Source: Mimachlamys varia (lineage: Eukaryota > Mollusca > Bivalvia > Pectinida > Pectinidae). From it: DNA of 64,000 bases. The DNA is taken from assembly GCA_947623455.1 (NCBI GenBank), contig OX392542.1, forward strand, positions 14,763,625-14,827,624, given 5' to 3'. The notes under the pieces are model-generated. The model was not told the origin of the DNA. It saw only the letters and a program-made list of their open reading frames with translations, and made no database searches. Positions within the stretch are counted from its first letter, which is position 1; each line of letters begins with the position of its first letter. Shown one piece after another: positions 1 through 11,833 of this stretch. The translations under genes were made by a program, and so were the position numbers.

Positions 1-31
1 TTTGATATAGACAGCGATGATACACCATACG

Positions 32-229
32 ACAGGGACCTGAGATTTTGTTACAGCCATTTTTAAACATAAACTAAGGTGTTTATGTCCAAAACTATAG
101 CTAGCTGTAACAAATTATCATGTCCCTGTTCACTATCCCACTGCGGGTTCTCTAGTTTAACGAGTACCACACACAGGGACCTGATAATTTGTAGCAACAA
201 TAACTGTAACAAATTATCATGCCCCGGTG
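32..229. mobile_element. Two small MITE copies with CAGGGACC ends
   Basis: 32-129 has GACAGGGACCTGAGATTTTG and, inverted, AATTATCATGTCCCTGT. 172-229 has CACAGGGACCTGATAATTTG and, inverted, AATTATCATGCCCCGGTG. Both belong to the family best seen at 5,559-5,803. The adjoining 230-2,114 has no gene I can support; it contains only poly(A)/poly(T) runs and small hairpins. Confidence 0.6.
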
Positions 230-1558
230 CACGTGGTATCTCCCACAGGTGAAGTCCTATATCCACCCAAAAATGAGATAATGTAATATAGCCTGCGGAT
301 GGGCACAGACGATTGTGATTTATATATAAAATCTCCGGTGGGGGTAATGAAGGCTGCCTACATATATTTTAAAACGATGCATGGGTACATATGCGCTTAT
401 ACATGGATGGAACCACGAAATTAGAATAGATCCAGAAGGTGCCGCGGGTGCAAAGACAGTAGCATATAGGTTGTTTCCTAACAGCTTTGCACAAGCTAAG
501 CGAGACTAGTTAATTCGTATCTTGATCCAGGGACAGCGTGTGGGAGTTCAATATCTGGTACTTCCAGTCGTTATGACGTCGCGCGGGATCGGTGCCTGAC
601 AGCGTATATATCTACGTCACGGTTGCTACTGGTGATGATGGGCTAAATATAACGATGATTTCCTCGTTATTTTAAGACATTTTACCCGTGCAAATATGTT
701 TGCACCACTGCTTAAACCTGTAATTGTGACTAAGGAGCTGTATTTCCTCAGCATAACTTATAAAACTTTGACAAAAAAAAATTTTTTTTTTGGCAAGATA
801 TGACAGAATATGTGCAAGAACATTAAATTATATTGTGTGGTTAAAATATGATTGCAAGATGTGTAATTAAATTTTTTTGACAAAACTTAAAAATTGAAAA
901 AGAAAAAAAAAAGCGAACACAAATATTACCTAACGAGAACTTCATCGTAAAATTGAAATAAGGTAAAATAAACAAGATTTTATCAGTAACAATTTCACAG
1001 CGGGTTGCCCAATCCAAGAAGTCGTTTCCCACTTTTTGTGAACAAGAGTTGTCTTTCCCCTTTTGGTAGGCCTAGGTATGTGTCACTATCATTGTGACGT
1101 CACTAAATTACTAAGGGAACTGTGTTTTAATTTGTATACCTGCTGTATGTGAAAGTTATTTTCATTTTTTTTTCAGGTGGTATTCATAGACAATTTATTT
1201 ACCATTGAATAGCAACAAACCGTACCGTATCGAATTCAGTTGGCATTCATCCAGGCTATGGATGCCATGGACCGATTGTTGACGTCATCATTATTATGAC
1301 GCCATAATTTTACGTTGAATACAACAAACCCTTCCCGAGCGATAGTTCTATTCATTGAACAAGCACACAAGATAGATATATGGTTGGAGCTAAATATTGA
1401 AAAAAAAAAATAATTAAAATTGAAATATTATGAGATGAACAGATTCTTTAAAATGGTATATATAGGTGATGAACTGTGCATAGTTGGCATTCACAGGCAT
1501 TATGAATTCCAGTTGGAAAAGGGCAAAGCCACAGCGCTTCGGTGGATTTGCCTTCGTC

Positions 1559-1593
1559 CAGTTGGCATTCATATCGCCTATGAATGCCAACTG
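1559..1593. repeat. Perfect short hairpin
   Basis: CAGTTGGCATTCATA and TATGAATGCCAACTG are 15-bp perfect inverted arms around TCGCC. Partial versions of the same string occur near 1,237-1,275 and 1,482-1,520, suggesting a small foldback repeat. Confidence 0.6.
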
Positions 1594-2797
1594 AAAGTTG
1601 TTGATTACACAGGATTCAACAAGTATAGTATATCTATGAGATCTAATAAAAATCAATATCGTTCACGTGTGCACCCAGTCCAACAAAGGCTGTGCGTTCA
1701 CCATTGACTTGTTATGTATATACCTGAAAGTCAATTTCTCCATGTATTGTCTAACCTCATTGTTATTACCTACATGTGATATATTTTGTTGTTATTGTGT
1801 TGAGAAGTAGGTACGTAGTTGGTACATACATACAAGCATGGTAATATACAACTGTGTAAATGTCCTTGTAGCACGATGAAATGCAATATTAGTTACATAA
1901 ATTATATGCATCCCGACGTCTTACAATGTGGTTCACCAAACTATACGTGAACCAGATAGGTCTCCCACTCATTTCATAAGAGAGTTGTTTACACTGTACT
2001 GCAACTGTGTGTACTGGAGCGATTCTAATGCTGATGTTAGAAGCGTTCACCTGGTTATACATAATGTATATGTATACTGTGTGTAGGATATTGTATACAT
2101 TTTTATGTTATAAACAGGGGCGTAGCTTGAGGTATTTTGATGTGCAAGCCCCGCGACGTTTTCAATTTTGGGGAGGGGGTACTTCGGGGGGAGGGGGGTG
2201 GGTCACATTTGGACATCAAATGGTGCCATTGTTTTGGACTTGTTGAAATCATCATTGTCTGGCCTATCATTATACAAATTATTAATCCGAAAATGGAATA
2301 CGATATGTTTTATTTCCATGATGTATGGAAACAAAATCATTATCCATACCTTTCTTATGTCATTAACTCGTCAGTAAGTAAAACCAGAGACATTTACACG
2401 TAAAACCATCTTTGATATACATACGTCTCTGTTTATAAGTATATATGTTCTGTGCAGGACTCAGGAAGTAAGAGCTCATGCTTGTGTTCTTAAGCATAAT
2501 TTTGAATAATACGACAGGCCTAGTTTCACGAAAGTTCCTTAACTTAAAAATCTACATAGAAAAGCATTAAAGAATTAACGGGAAAATCTTAGGTTAAAGG
2601 AATTTTCCTTAATTTCTGTAATGCTTTCCTATGGAGATATTTAACTTTAGGAATTTTGGCCGGGCTCATTAATAATTGTATTTGCTGACAATTTGTTTGA
2701 ACCGAAATGTAGTAAAAATTGCCCCTTCTTTTATTACTCTTAGAATAATAAAAGGGTCATTTTTTATATTAAATCTAATACAGATTTACTAAAAAAA

Positions 2798-3090
2798 CAG
2801 AGAGTACCAAAGCGACAACTGCCATGTAAATATTGGTCACACCCAAGTAAACATCAGGTTCTCAAAATGAGAAACGAGTCTTTATTGCCAATAAAAACAA
2901 GGGAGAACACTAATGAGGATACTCAAAAACGTCCATCTTCATATCACTTAAAGATACAGAGCATGTCCCATGAAACCAAGATGGCGACCATAAAACTTGC
3001 CCATAGTCTTCATCAACCTGCACCTCTCCTTTCCCTGTGCCATAAGTTTGTTCGTCAACAGCTGATATCGATCACTAAAACCTAATATGA
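2798..3090 (-). mobile_element. Penelope-like 3' fragment inside the composite element
   Basis: Plus-strand blocks GCCATGTAAATATTGGTCAC, AAACGTCCATCTTCATATCA, AAGATGGCGACCATAAAACT and GTGCCATAAGTTTGTTCGTC match the 3' ends of copies 2 and 4, minus orientation. Confidence 0.55.
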
Positions 3091-3359
3091 CACGATTTTA
3101 TAAAAAAAAAAGTCGGCCTAGGTGAAGGTAGTTTCAAACTTGTGCTTATGTTTGGATGTTGTTTGGTATGCATTTGTATACGAATTTTCTCACGATAAAG
3201 CCATTACCTATATTGTCGTAGTGAGCTGTATTATAAACATTATTTGAATTGTGTTGGCTGCGGGCTCCGACATCTTGCACAACTATGTATGATTTAATAT
3301 GTATGTGTTTTGTAATCCTATATGCTATTGCATTCGGAATGAAATACAATCGAATTTGA

Positions 3360-3987
3360 AGTATTTATTTTTCTGCAGACTAATATGTTAATCTGACGAG
3401 TCAAAAAAAGAGTAACAATATCAGTGGACTTTTAAGAATATAAGTTGAATTATGAAATTTCTCGACTTTAATACACATACTTTGGAAAATGATGTGCAAG
3501 CACGGGCTTATGTGCTAACATGGCAGCTACGCCCCTGAAACGAGTCTTCATTGTCAATAAAAACAAGGGAGAACACTAATGAGGATACTCAAAAACGTCC
3601 ATCTTCATATCACTTAAAGATACAGAAAATGTCCCTTAAAACCAAGATGGCGACCATAAAACTTGCCCATAGTCTTCATCCACCTGCACCTCTCCTTCCC
3701 CTGTGCCATAAGAATTCGAAGTATTTATAGATCACAAATTGTCTGCAGCCTAATATGTTAATCTGACCAGTCGAAAAAAGGGAGTAACAATATCAGTGGA
3801 CTTTTAAGAATATAAGTTGAATTATGAAATTTCTCGACTTTAATACACATACTTTGGGAAATGATGTGCAAGCACGGGCTTATGTGCTTACAAGTTGAAT
3901 TATGAAATTTCTCGACTTTAATACACATACTTTGGAAAATGATGTGCAAGCACGGGCTTATGTGCTTACATGGCAGCTACGCCCCTG
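3360..3987. repeat. Internally duplicated end block of the composite element
   Basis: The segment 3,360-3,537 recurs at about 3,719-3,987, separated by a second Penelope-like scrap (3,537-3,712). A further 65-bp tandem copy lies inside the second block (about 3,827-3,892 and 3,893-3,957: AAGTTGAATTATGAAATTTC to GCACGGGCTTATGTGCTTAC). Confidence 0.7.
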
Positions 3988-4539
3988 ATAAATGTTCCGC
4001 ACCTTAAGACAAGTTTTGCTGATGTTAAAAAATAACAAAATGGCGGACAACGGAGATTCTCTTCAGATCTGTAAGGAGACAACTTCGCCGGTTTAATGCT
4101 TGGCAAAATTTATTACCAACATAACATGATCTTACATAATTCGGGATGCTTTCTGCAATAAAATAAATGATGGAGTTAATTTACGTCAAATTCCATTACT
4201 TAGCAGAGTGTTTTACATGTGTTGCTAGGTAGACACTCCTAGGAGAGTACACAAAAACATTACTTTATTTCGAGCAGTATCTCCTTGCATTAATGAATTA
4301 ATTAACACATTCTGATTGAAATATAATTGACGCTCAGTTACTCTCCGGTTTTATGTTATCTGACAACTTCCCATGTACAAGGGTCAAGTTTTGGTAAAAT
4401 TTTGCATTATCCAATCAAAATAGCGCTTACAGAATTTTGGAAGTGAATGAAGCTTGCATTCGTGTGTTAAGTCATTTCGTCACAAAAAGCTAATGTACAA
4501 TTTGGTGACGAAATGACTGACTGCAGATGACATAGTTAA

Positions 4540-5115
4540 CCAGAAAGCTCAACCCGGGTAATTTTCTGATGACCTTCCCTGCAGGCTATAATTATGGCCA
4601 TTGAAGGGGCATTTTTATCCAAACTTGATCTTAACCCCCCCCCCCTCCCCAGAAGTGTCAAATTACTCACCCTAGTTTAGGTCCAAAACGCGCTGATTTG
4701 CATCCTTGGTACAGAGGATGCAAATGAAAGGTCATCTGAAAATTACTTTTTACGGGATGTTGTCAGATCCTTATGTGGCAGGGTGAGAATAAGGGTGGGC
4801 ATTTTCATCAAATTGAAATCAACAATATATACCAAACATGATTTTAAGGGAATTGTAAATGATGCGTATTTTATTGATTAAATACTTAAGCGAATTTTAA
4901 ACACGTTTTTATTAGTGAATGCACGGTAATGGGGACACATTTTCGAAAAAATTGTGATGTGGTGAATTCATGATTTCTAGATTAAAACTTCCCTGTAGGC
5001 TATATGGCCATTGAAGGGGCATTTTTATCGAAACGTGATCTAAACCCCCTAGAAGTGTCAAATTACTCACCCTAGTTTAGGTTCAAAACTAGCTGTAACA
5101 AATTCTCGGGTCCCT
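4540..5115. mobile_element. Two half-copies of the CAGGGACC MITE
   Basis: 4,560-4,695 and 4,980-5,115 both hold the right half of the element (TGGCCATTGAAGGGGCATTT, GTGTCAAATTACTCACCCTA, GTTTAGGT-CAAAAC). The second ends GCTGTAACAAATTCTCGGGT then CCCTGTG. The region 3,988-4,540 shows nothing recognisable. Confidence 0.55.
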
Positions 5116-5523
5116 GTGTACCCTGTGTACGTGGGCGAACACGAGTGCCTGTACATGTAAAAACCCAAAACTTCCGGGAATTGACGCTACCGTATTCTAC
5201 TTCTGTTTTCTTTATTTAAATTTTATAATATTTCTAAGAATATATCATAACATACATTGAATGGCACAAAGTTTCATAAAAAAATGAAGCTGATGTAAAT
5301 GTCTCCTTATCATTGCGTAAATCATCCATTATCAATTTACTGAAATCAACTGCACAATTGTCAGTTAATACAGGTAAATACTCTGGCTATTAGCTAAAAT
5401 TTCATATTTTGTCTGTTCGCATTCGCAGTGTTTTCGCCAGTTGATAATAATCAGCGGTCTTATCGTTATTTAAGGTTTGACTTTCTCTCACTGTCAGTTT
5501 GCAGTTTAGATACACTATACAAT

Positions 5524-5976
5524 CACATGGCCCTTAGAATGTTACAGCTAGTTTTGAACACAGGGACCTGAGAATTTGTTACAGCTAGTTTTGGACCTAA
5601 AATAGGGTGTTTAGCGTAATTTTACACATTTGGGAGTTAAGATCAATTTTCGATAAAAATGCCCCCTCAGTAGTCATAGCTTTTATGACTACTGAGGGGG
5701 CATTTTTATCGAAAATTGATCTTAACTCCCAAATGTGTAAAATTACGCTAAACACCCTATATTAGGTCCAAAATTAGCTGTAACAAATTCTCAGGTCCCT
5801 GTGGTTTTGAACCTTAACTGGGGTGTTTAGAGTAATTTTAAACTTTTGAGGGGTTTAGTTTCAATTTCGATGAGAGTTGTTATCGAAAATTGAACTAAAT
5901 CCTCCAAAAGTGTAAAATTACTCTAAACACCCTAGTTTAGGTTCAAAAAGCTGTAACAAATTCTCAGATCACTGTG
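5524..5976. mobile_element. Older CAGGGACC MITE (outer), split by a younger copy
   Basis: Left end CACATGGCCCTTAGAAT (from 5,524), right end TTCTCAGATCACTGTG (to 5,976). Flanks TATACAAT (5,516-5,523) and TATACAAA (5,977-5,984) match at 7 of 8 bases, an old 8-bp target duplication. The two parts (5,524-5,558 and 5,812-5,976) are interrupted by the inner element. Confidence 0.8.
5559..5803. mobile_element. Near-perfect palindromic MITE (inner), hAT-like
   Basis: A 245-bp element whose two arms of about 120 bp differ at only two positions around a GCTTT loop. Ends are CACAGGGACCTGAGAATTTG and its complement. It is flanked by exact GTTTTGAA on both sides (5,551-5,558 and 5,804-5,811), an 8-bp target duplication. 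The size of the duplication and the CACAG end suit a non-autonomous hAT-type element. No coding capacity. Confidence 0.85.
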
Positions 5977-6299
5977 TATATACAAATGGCCCTCCGCGAG
6001 GACCACGGCGACACCTGTCCATCTGGCCAATACACGTGTGCCAGTTATTGATCAATGCGAGTCGCATGCGATAAGCTGATATAACTTGATATATACGCGC
6101 TATAAACTAATACTATTCCAGGAATCTCATAATGCCTTGGAAACAGCTTGGTTACCTTCAGACGCCATGGGAAATTAGGCTTGCACAAGTCCCGATCGAC
6201 ACAATGTCATACTGTTTCAGTGTGATATTTCGTCATTCTCGTGCATTTGTGGTCTGTTTGCAACTCTTGGAACTTCAAGTTTTGTTCAATGAGCTAAAT

Positions 6300-6569
6300 A
6301 TTCAAGATCAATCATATCACCATTTGCATATAACCACGGAATCGTTATTCAAATCAAGTTATCATTAGCATATTACCACGGAATCGTTTTTCAAATCAAG
6401 TTATCATTAGCATATTACCACGGAACCGTTTTTCAAATTAAACCAAATTACCATTAGCATATTACCACGGAATCGTTTTTCAAATCAAGTTATCATTAGC
6501 ATATTACCACGGAATTGTTCTTCAAACCAAATTACCATTAGCATATTACCATGGAATCGTTCTTCAAAC
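6300..6569. repeat. 42-bp tandem repeat, six copies
   Basis: Unit contains CATTAGCATATTACCACGGA then ATCGTTTTTCAAATCAAG. Successive copies start 42 bp apart, with one 47-bp step. The array ends against the MITE at 6,570-6,682. Confidence 0.8.
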
Positions 6570-6682
6570 CACAGTTGCTTGAGTTTCTGTCATTAAATAA
6601 TAGATATATATGTGTGAAATGAGCCTCCCATTACAGTAATGTAATGGGCTTTTATATACTGACTGAAACTCAAGCAACTGTG
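6570..6682. mobile_element. Palindromic MITE with CACAGTTGCTTGAG ends
   Basis: Ends CACAGTTGCTTGAGTTTC and, inverted, GAAACTCAAGCAACTGTG. An inner hairpin CCCATTAC/GTAATGGG sits at the centre. TTCAAAC(C) flanks both sides (6,563-6,570 and 6,683-6,690), a 7-8 bp duplication. A right-end fragment recurs at 41,962-41,985. Confidence 0.75.
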
Positions 6683-7639
6683 TTCAAACCAAATCATCAT
6701 TGGCACATTTCCACCTGCTGAAACTCCATTTAGAATTCCAGAACTACTTTCATTACCGTTCAGGGACCGATTATAGAAGACATATAAAACACAGTACGTC
6801 ATCCTTGAAATACAGGGGTTATGCTTACATACGCTCTCTGCATCCCTGGAATATGTCATTGAAAACCTGATGGTACGCTCAGGTAAAAGATTGTGTGTGT
6901 GTTAGGTCATCTTTAAAAGGAAAGTAATGCGGGGAATCAGATACCACTAGATGTTTCAATGGGTGTCACAAGTTTATTTTTTGTTGATATACAGTTTCTT
7001 TTCAATCAGTCTATGATTGTTTACATTCGATTTATCTCATAACAACGATTTGCTATATTTTTACATACGTTTGTATTCTATACACTTCAACATTTGGCTT
7101 TCAGTTTTACAAGATGTATAATGTAAATGTGTGGCTTTTTACGCTGTTATTTGGGCGTAAATAACCCAATTTGTCGATGGACCGTTAAAGAATACAAAGA
7201 TATATACATAAAAATACAAATTCGCTTTTATGTCGTCCCCCCCCCCCAAATAGAGGGCACACAAGGACTTATTTCTATTACAAAATACAATAGATGACAG
7301 TACAGTGACCGCCAAACAAACAGTACGCTCTTTTCTCAAACACCGATCGCATCATGAGCAGGTTTCCTACGGGTATTCAGATGTCCTCCATCATTAGATT
7401 ATCTATACCAATAAATTTCGATAATACAAGTAGTTGTTAATATAAGCTTGGCATTTTTTTCATAAATGTGTGTATCTAGGCGACAGTAAGGGGTGTATAA
7501 TTTGATGATACATGTATGTGTTGTGAAGTTATTTGGGGCATTTCTGCTGGTAATTATATTGTTACTGTATATATTTTATCAGCGTTAGACATAAAAGACA
7601 CAGTGACCTTCTGACGTGGCATGGCTTCCATTGCTTGTC

Positions 7640-8715
7640 ACGTATACGTGCTGTCATCCTCGATGTCCAGGGTTTACGCTCACCTTCGCTCTCTACACCC
7701 CTGGAATATGGCATGGCAAAACTGAAGGTTCTGTGTGAGTCACCTTGCTGATGAGGCTAGAAGACTGGTTTGAACACTTGATTAACATCAAAGGAATCTC
7801 GTGGTCACATATATTATAACGGTAAACGTTGACAGGCTTTGAAGTCGGTTGCGACTCCTTTGTAATCTTCAAAGGACAGCTTTGCAGCCTAGGACTTTTT
7901 ACCTGGATATCGATGATGCAGATCCCTGTAAAAATACCTGACTAGTCTATATATACCAAATAATCTGTAAATTCTCCTGTCATTTGACGATACATGAGTA
8001 CCGTATAATTTGTAGCAATTTAATTCTCATGTCACTGTGACAAAACCTGCCTACCTTATGATCTGTAGTTATAATTTTCACGTCAACGTGGACAAATATC
8101 TACCACAAAGTTATAGCAAATTCTCAGGTCCCTGTTGCAAACTGTCTACCATATAAAGTCGGCCATAAAAAACTAGCACGGTCTCAAGTCCGTTTGACGA
8201 TACTTTGAATCGATTAGCGTCTGCATGATGCAGGATGTTTATGAAAACATTATTTCACATTTCAGCACATCCTCGATATCCATTGGTTACGCTCACCCCT
8301 GGAATTAGTCCGAAGGGTCCCAAAGAATATTTGAACGGCTGGTGGTCTCACTCCCACCAGCCGTCCAAATATTTAGTGGGTAAGAGAGTCAGAACCCTTC
8401 GGACTACCCTGGAATATGTCATGACAAAACTGAAAGCACGCTCAGGTACAGAAAGAACTGACCAATCGCTACACTGCTTGCCTGTCCTTTATAAGATTAC
8501 AAAGGAGTCGCAACCGACTTCAAAGTTGTCGATTTTTACCGTTATATGACCACGAGATTCTTTTGATGTACATCAAAGGGTCGAACCAATCTTTTTGCCT
8601 CATATACAAGGTGGCTTTTGCAAGGAGCCTTCAGTTTTGTCATGACATATTCCAGGAGTGTAGAGCGCGTAGGTGATCGAACCCCCTGGCATTCGAGGAT
8701 GTGTATAGCAAGCAT
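7640..8715. mobile_element. Long inverted-repeat element (foldback)
   Basis: Arms 7,640-7,870 and 8,491-8,715 are inverted copies (CCTCGATGTCCAGGGTTTAC with GGCATTCGAGGATGTG; GAAGTCGGTTGCGACTCCTT with AAGGAGTCGCAACCGACTTC). About 620 bp lies between them. A solo fragment of the arm end is at 6,790-6,880. No transposase is seen. The region 6,900-7,640 holds no gene. Confidence 0.65.
8306..8406. mobile_element. 101-bp hairpin MITE with 9-bp target duplication
   Basis: Ends TAGTCCGAAGGGT and ACCCTTCGGACTA. The inner stem GAACGGCTGGTGG pairs with CCACCAGCCGTCC with one bulge. Exact CCCTGGAAT flanks at 8,297-8,305 and 8,407-8,415. A 9-bp duplication is typical of Mutator-like elements. It sits inside an arm-end copy of the surrounding foldback family. 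Confidence 0.8.
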
Positions 8716-9439
8716 CCGGTGTGATTATTTGATGAGTCCTGCGTTGATGTCATATAGTTGGAATGACACGTAACAGAGACAGTAATAGTTACATCACCAA
8801 GTTTCGTTTTCGCACTTCAAGTTTAGTGATGCTTCTTTCGTTTCAATTTCTAATTTATCAATTAATAATTATAATTTTCCCAAGATTAAAATCAAATGAG
8901 AATTCCTAGATCAAATACAGAAGGCGACAGTTTATCGTATAATAACATCATGCTATCAATGATGTAATTTTATACGTGTGTGTTAATCATCTAATATACG
9001 TAAAACCTTCAGGGTTATATACTCAGAGTATTCACTCAATTACGTACATCGACATATGTTACAAATGATCAAAGACATAAACACACTATATGTGTCTCTG
9101 GTAAGATCAGTTTGATGACTAAACAACATTCTGTTCCGTGTTATGGCAGCATTTCAGACAAATTAACCCCCTACGTCCACCCCCTCTAAACTCGGTCTAT
9201 ACACATAGGGAAACCAATCTTAACAGGGTATATATATATATGCTATGTTTAATCATGAAACTGATCCGAGGCCATAAAATTACACTTAATGCTTTACTTA
9301 AAACTGATAATAGCGAATACATTTTTGTGCGCCATCTTTACCACGTATTTTTACAAAGTGTTCGGTAATAATCTTACAAACATTATGATATATTTATATT
9401 TCCGTTGCTGCACAGATACTAGATGAAGCTACAATGCAC

Positions 9440-9860
9440 AATGTAAGATATTTTCCTATATTTACATGTATTCTGCATTGCCATTGTATATAACACTATC
9501 AAGGCCAGATCCGTGATATGAGATCATACATGTATATCTGGAGTGGTTATTATGACGTCATTACGAGTGTGACGTCATAATCATAACGTTGGAGACAGCT
9601 AACCAATACTGGCTGTTGGTTATTCCATTTATTTGAAATCTACCTTAGATTTTCAGAACGAATGTAAAATATAAATTCAATAAATTAAATACAAAATCAA
9701 CGCGCGCTATTCATTCTGTCTGCAATCATATGCATGTTCTGTGTTATGGGACCATAACACGGAACAGAATGCTGTTTAACTTAAATAGCATACATTGTGA
9801 TACCGTGACGTCATCAGGCGAATGACGTCATAATTGTAGCGTTGGGTATGTACTGTTCCA
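9440..9860. mobile_element. Foldback repeat family F, with TGACGTCA motifs
   Basis: Holds TCTGCATTGCCATTGTATAT, TATGACGTCATTACGAGTGT then GACGTCATAA, and a hairpin GTGTTATGGGACCATAACAC near 9,740. The 20,780-20,945 copy shares the order. The stretch 8,720-9,440 has no supported gene; a scrap of the family (CATTCTGTTCCGTGTTATGG) lies at 9,125-9,150. Confidence 0.5.
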
Positions 9861-10322
9861 CTTGCTGGATTTACCCTGACGTTGAAACATGCTGTTGACT
9901 AATACTGTATATATATATATGTCTGCATCAACTGTGCAATGTTTAACAAAACATATAGATATAAGTAACGGTTGTCATATTTTTGACATTCATTGGTGTG
10001 TAACCTACATTTGCTTAGCTATAATAGCACCACGGACTTAGAAAGCAATCTAATTCCGTGATAGCACCATTCAATATGTATAGGTTCGCCAATGTATGTT
10101 GTACACCGATGAATGCCAAAAATATGACAACTTATCCTAAATGTTAGTGATTGACAGCTTAACCTTCCAATTACATGTTTCGTTTATAATATATAAATAT
10201 GACCTTTTCAGAGTAACTCTTGTAGAGAATTCTGAATGTAGTTGTGGAAACCCCTCTGATAATCTTATGTCCTCGTTATAATATGCAAAGATACGGCGCA
10301 AACAGCTCTCACCAATATGATT

Positions 10323-11105
10323 TATTAAGTTGTACGTACAAGATAATAAGTTGTAGGTACACGATATTAAGTTGTACGTACGATATAACAAGTTGTACAC
10401 ACAAGATAATAAGTTGTTCGAACAAGATATTGAGTTATACGTACACGTATAATATATTTAGTTATACGTACACGTACAAGATATTATGTTGTACGTACAA
10501 GATAATAATTAAGTACAAGATATTATGTTGTACGTACAAGATATTATGTTGTACGTACAAGATAATAATTAAGTACAAGATATTATGTTGTACGTACAAG
10601 ATATTATGTTGTACGTACAAGATATTATGTTGTACGTACAAGATATTATGTTGTACGTACAAGATAATAATTAAGTACAAGATATTATGTTGTACGTACA
10701 AGATATTATGTTGTACGTACAAGATATTATGTTGTACGTACAAGATATTATGTTGTACGTACAAGATATTATGTTGTACGTACAAGATAATAATTAAGTA
10801 CAAGATATTATGTTGTACGTACAAGATATTATGTTGTACGTACAAGATATTATGTTGTACGTACAAGATATTATGTTGTACGTACAAGATATCATGTTGT
10901 ACGTACAAGATAATAATTAAGTACAAGATATTATGTTGTACGTACAAGATATTATGTTGTACGTACAAGATATTATGTTGTACGTACAAGATATTATGTT
11001 GTACGTACAAGATATGGAGTTATACGTACACGTACAAGATATTATGTTGTACGTACAAGATAATAATTAAGTACAAGATATTATGTTGTTACACGTACAA
11101 GATAA
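10323..11105. repeat. 21-bp satellite with GTACGTAC palindromes
   Basis: Unit GTACGTACAAGATATTATGTT, tens of copies, broken at intervals by an 18-bp variant AAGATAATAATTAAGTAC. Groups of two, four and then about five full units between variants give a higher-order rhythm. Edges (10,323-10,500) are more diverged than the core. Both strands stay open in one frame because the unit is a multiple of three. The region 9,860-10,320 and 11,110-11,830 shows no gene. Confidence 0.9.
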
Positions 11106-11833
11106 ATTAAATTTTGAAGTGGTCCCATTACGTCGCCGTACAAAGATGATCCTTGCTATCAACAATTATGCTTTAAATCAGGAGGATGTTATTGATATAA
11201 ATCCTTGAAAACTTTATTGAAATGAAAATATGTTAATTAACTACATCAAATCCAGCAAAAGATTTACTTAAGTTAATATTGATTTTTCTTTGTGTATTCT
11301 TTGGATATTAATGTTTCCAAATGTTTATACTTATTCTATGCAAAATGGTTTTCATTGTGATCATTTTATGCAAATTATCCATCTAGTATGTAGATATATT
11401 GTGGAGAGGGCCTTTGTTATGTTGAAATAACTTGTGCCCAATGCATTTGCTTGATTTATGCAATAAAATATGTTTAAATCAAAAATCAATATCTAACAGA
11501 ATTACAAAGTATACAAAATGCAACTTTGTTTAATTTCAACTTTGTTGAACAACGAATACAAATTAATATAAAAAACAACAATGTTTTTGAATATATGTTA
11601 ATTTTACTGATAAAAGTTAAACATGTCTTTATTGTTACAATATAATACAAAGTTGATTATCCGCGGAATATACAATGACCAATATATAAATCATATCTGT
11701 AAGACAGTATACGTACCTGCATTTTTCCTGACCAAATTAATACATACCTACACATATTCACACACAGGTAATAATTAATGAAGGTAATAATTAATGAATA
11801 GCTATCCAATATTACGGTTGTAACGTTTGTAAG

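Larger units (their letters stand above)
2115..3987. mobile_element. Composite DNA-transposon-like element with CAGGGGCGTAGCT ends
   Basis: The left end is CAGGGGCGTAGCTTG (2,115-2,129). Matching right ends CAGCTACGCCCCTG occur at 3,524-3,537 and 3,974-3,987. This terminus resembles a common hAT-type end. ATAAA flanks both outer ends (2,110-2,114 and 3,988-3,992), a possible 5-bp target duplication, shorter than the 8 bp typical of hAT. No transposase is visible. The interior carries Penelope-like 3' end fragments (2,798-3,090 and 3,537-3,712) and a duplicated end block. Confidence 0.5.

Noticed and set aside
7750..7775. CTGATGAGG string as a hammerhead box 1
   Set aside because: No GAAA box or pairing helices at the right distance.
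10323..11105. CRISPR-like regular spacing
   Set aside because: Repeats are head to tail with no unique spacers, and the context is an animal genome.
10244..11110. 288-codon frame on the plus strand and 182-codon frame on the minus strand
   Set aside because: Both are artefacts of the 21-bp satellite; equal openness on the two strands argues against coding.
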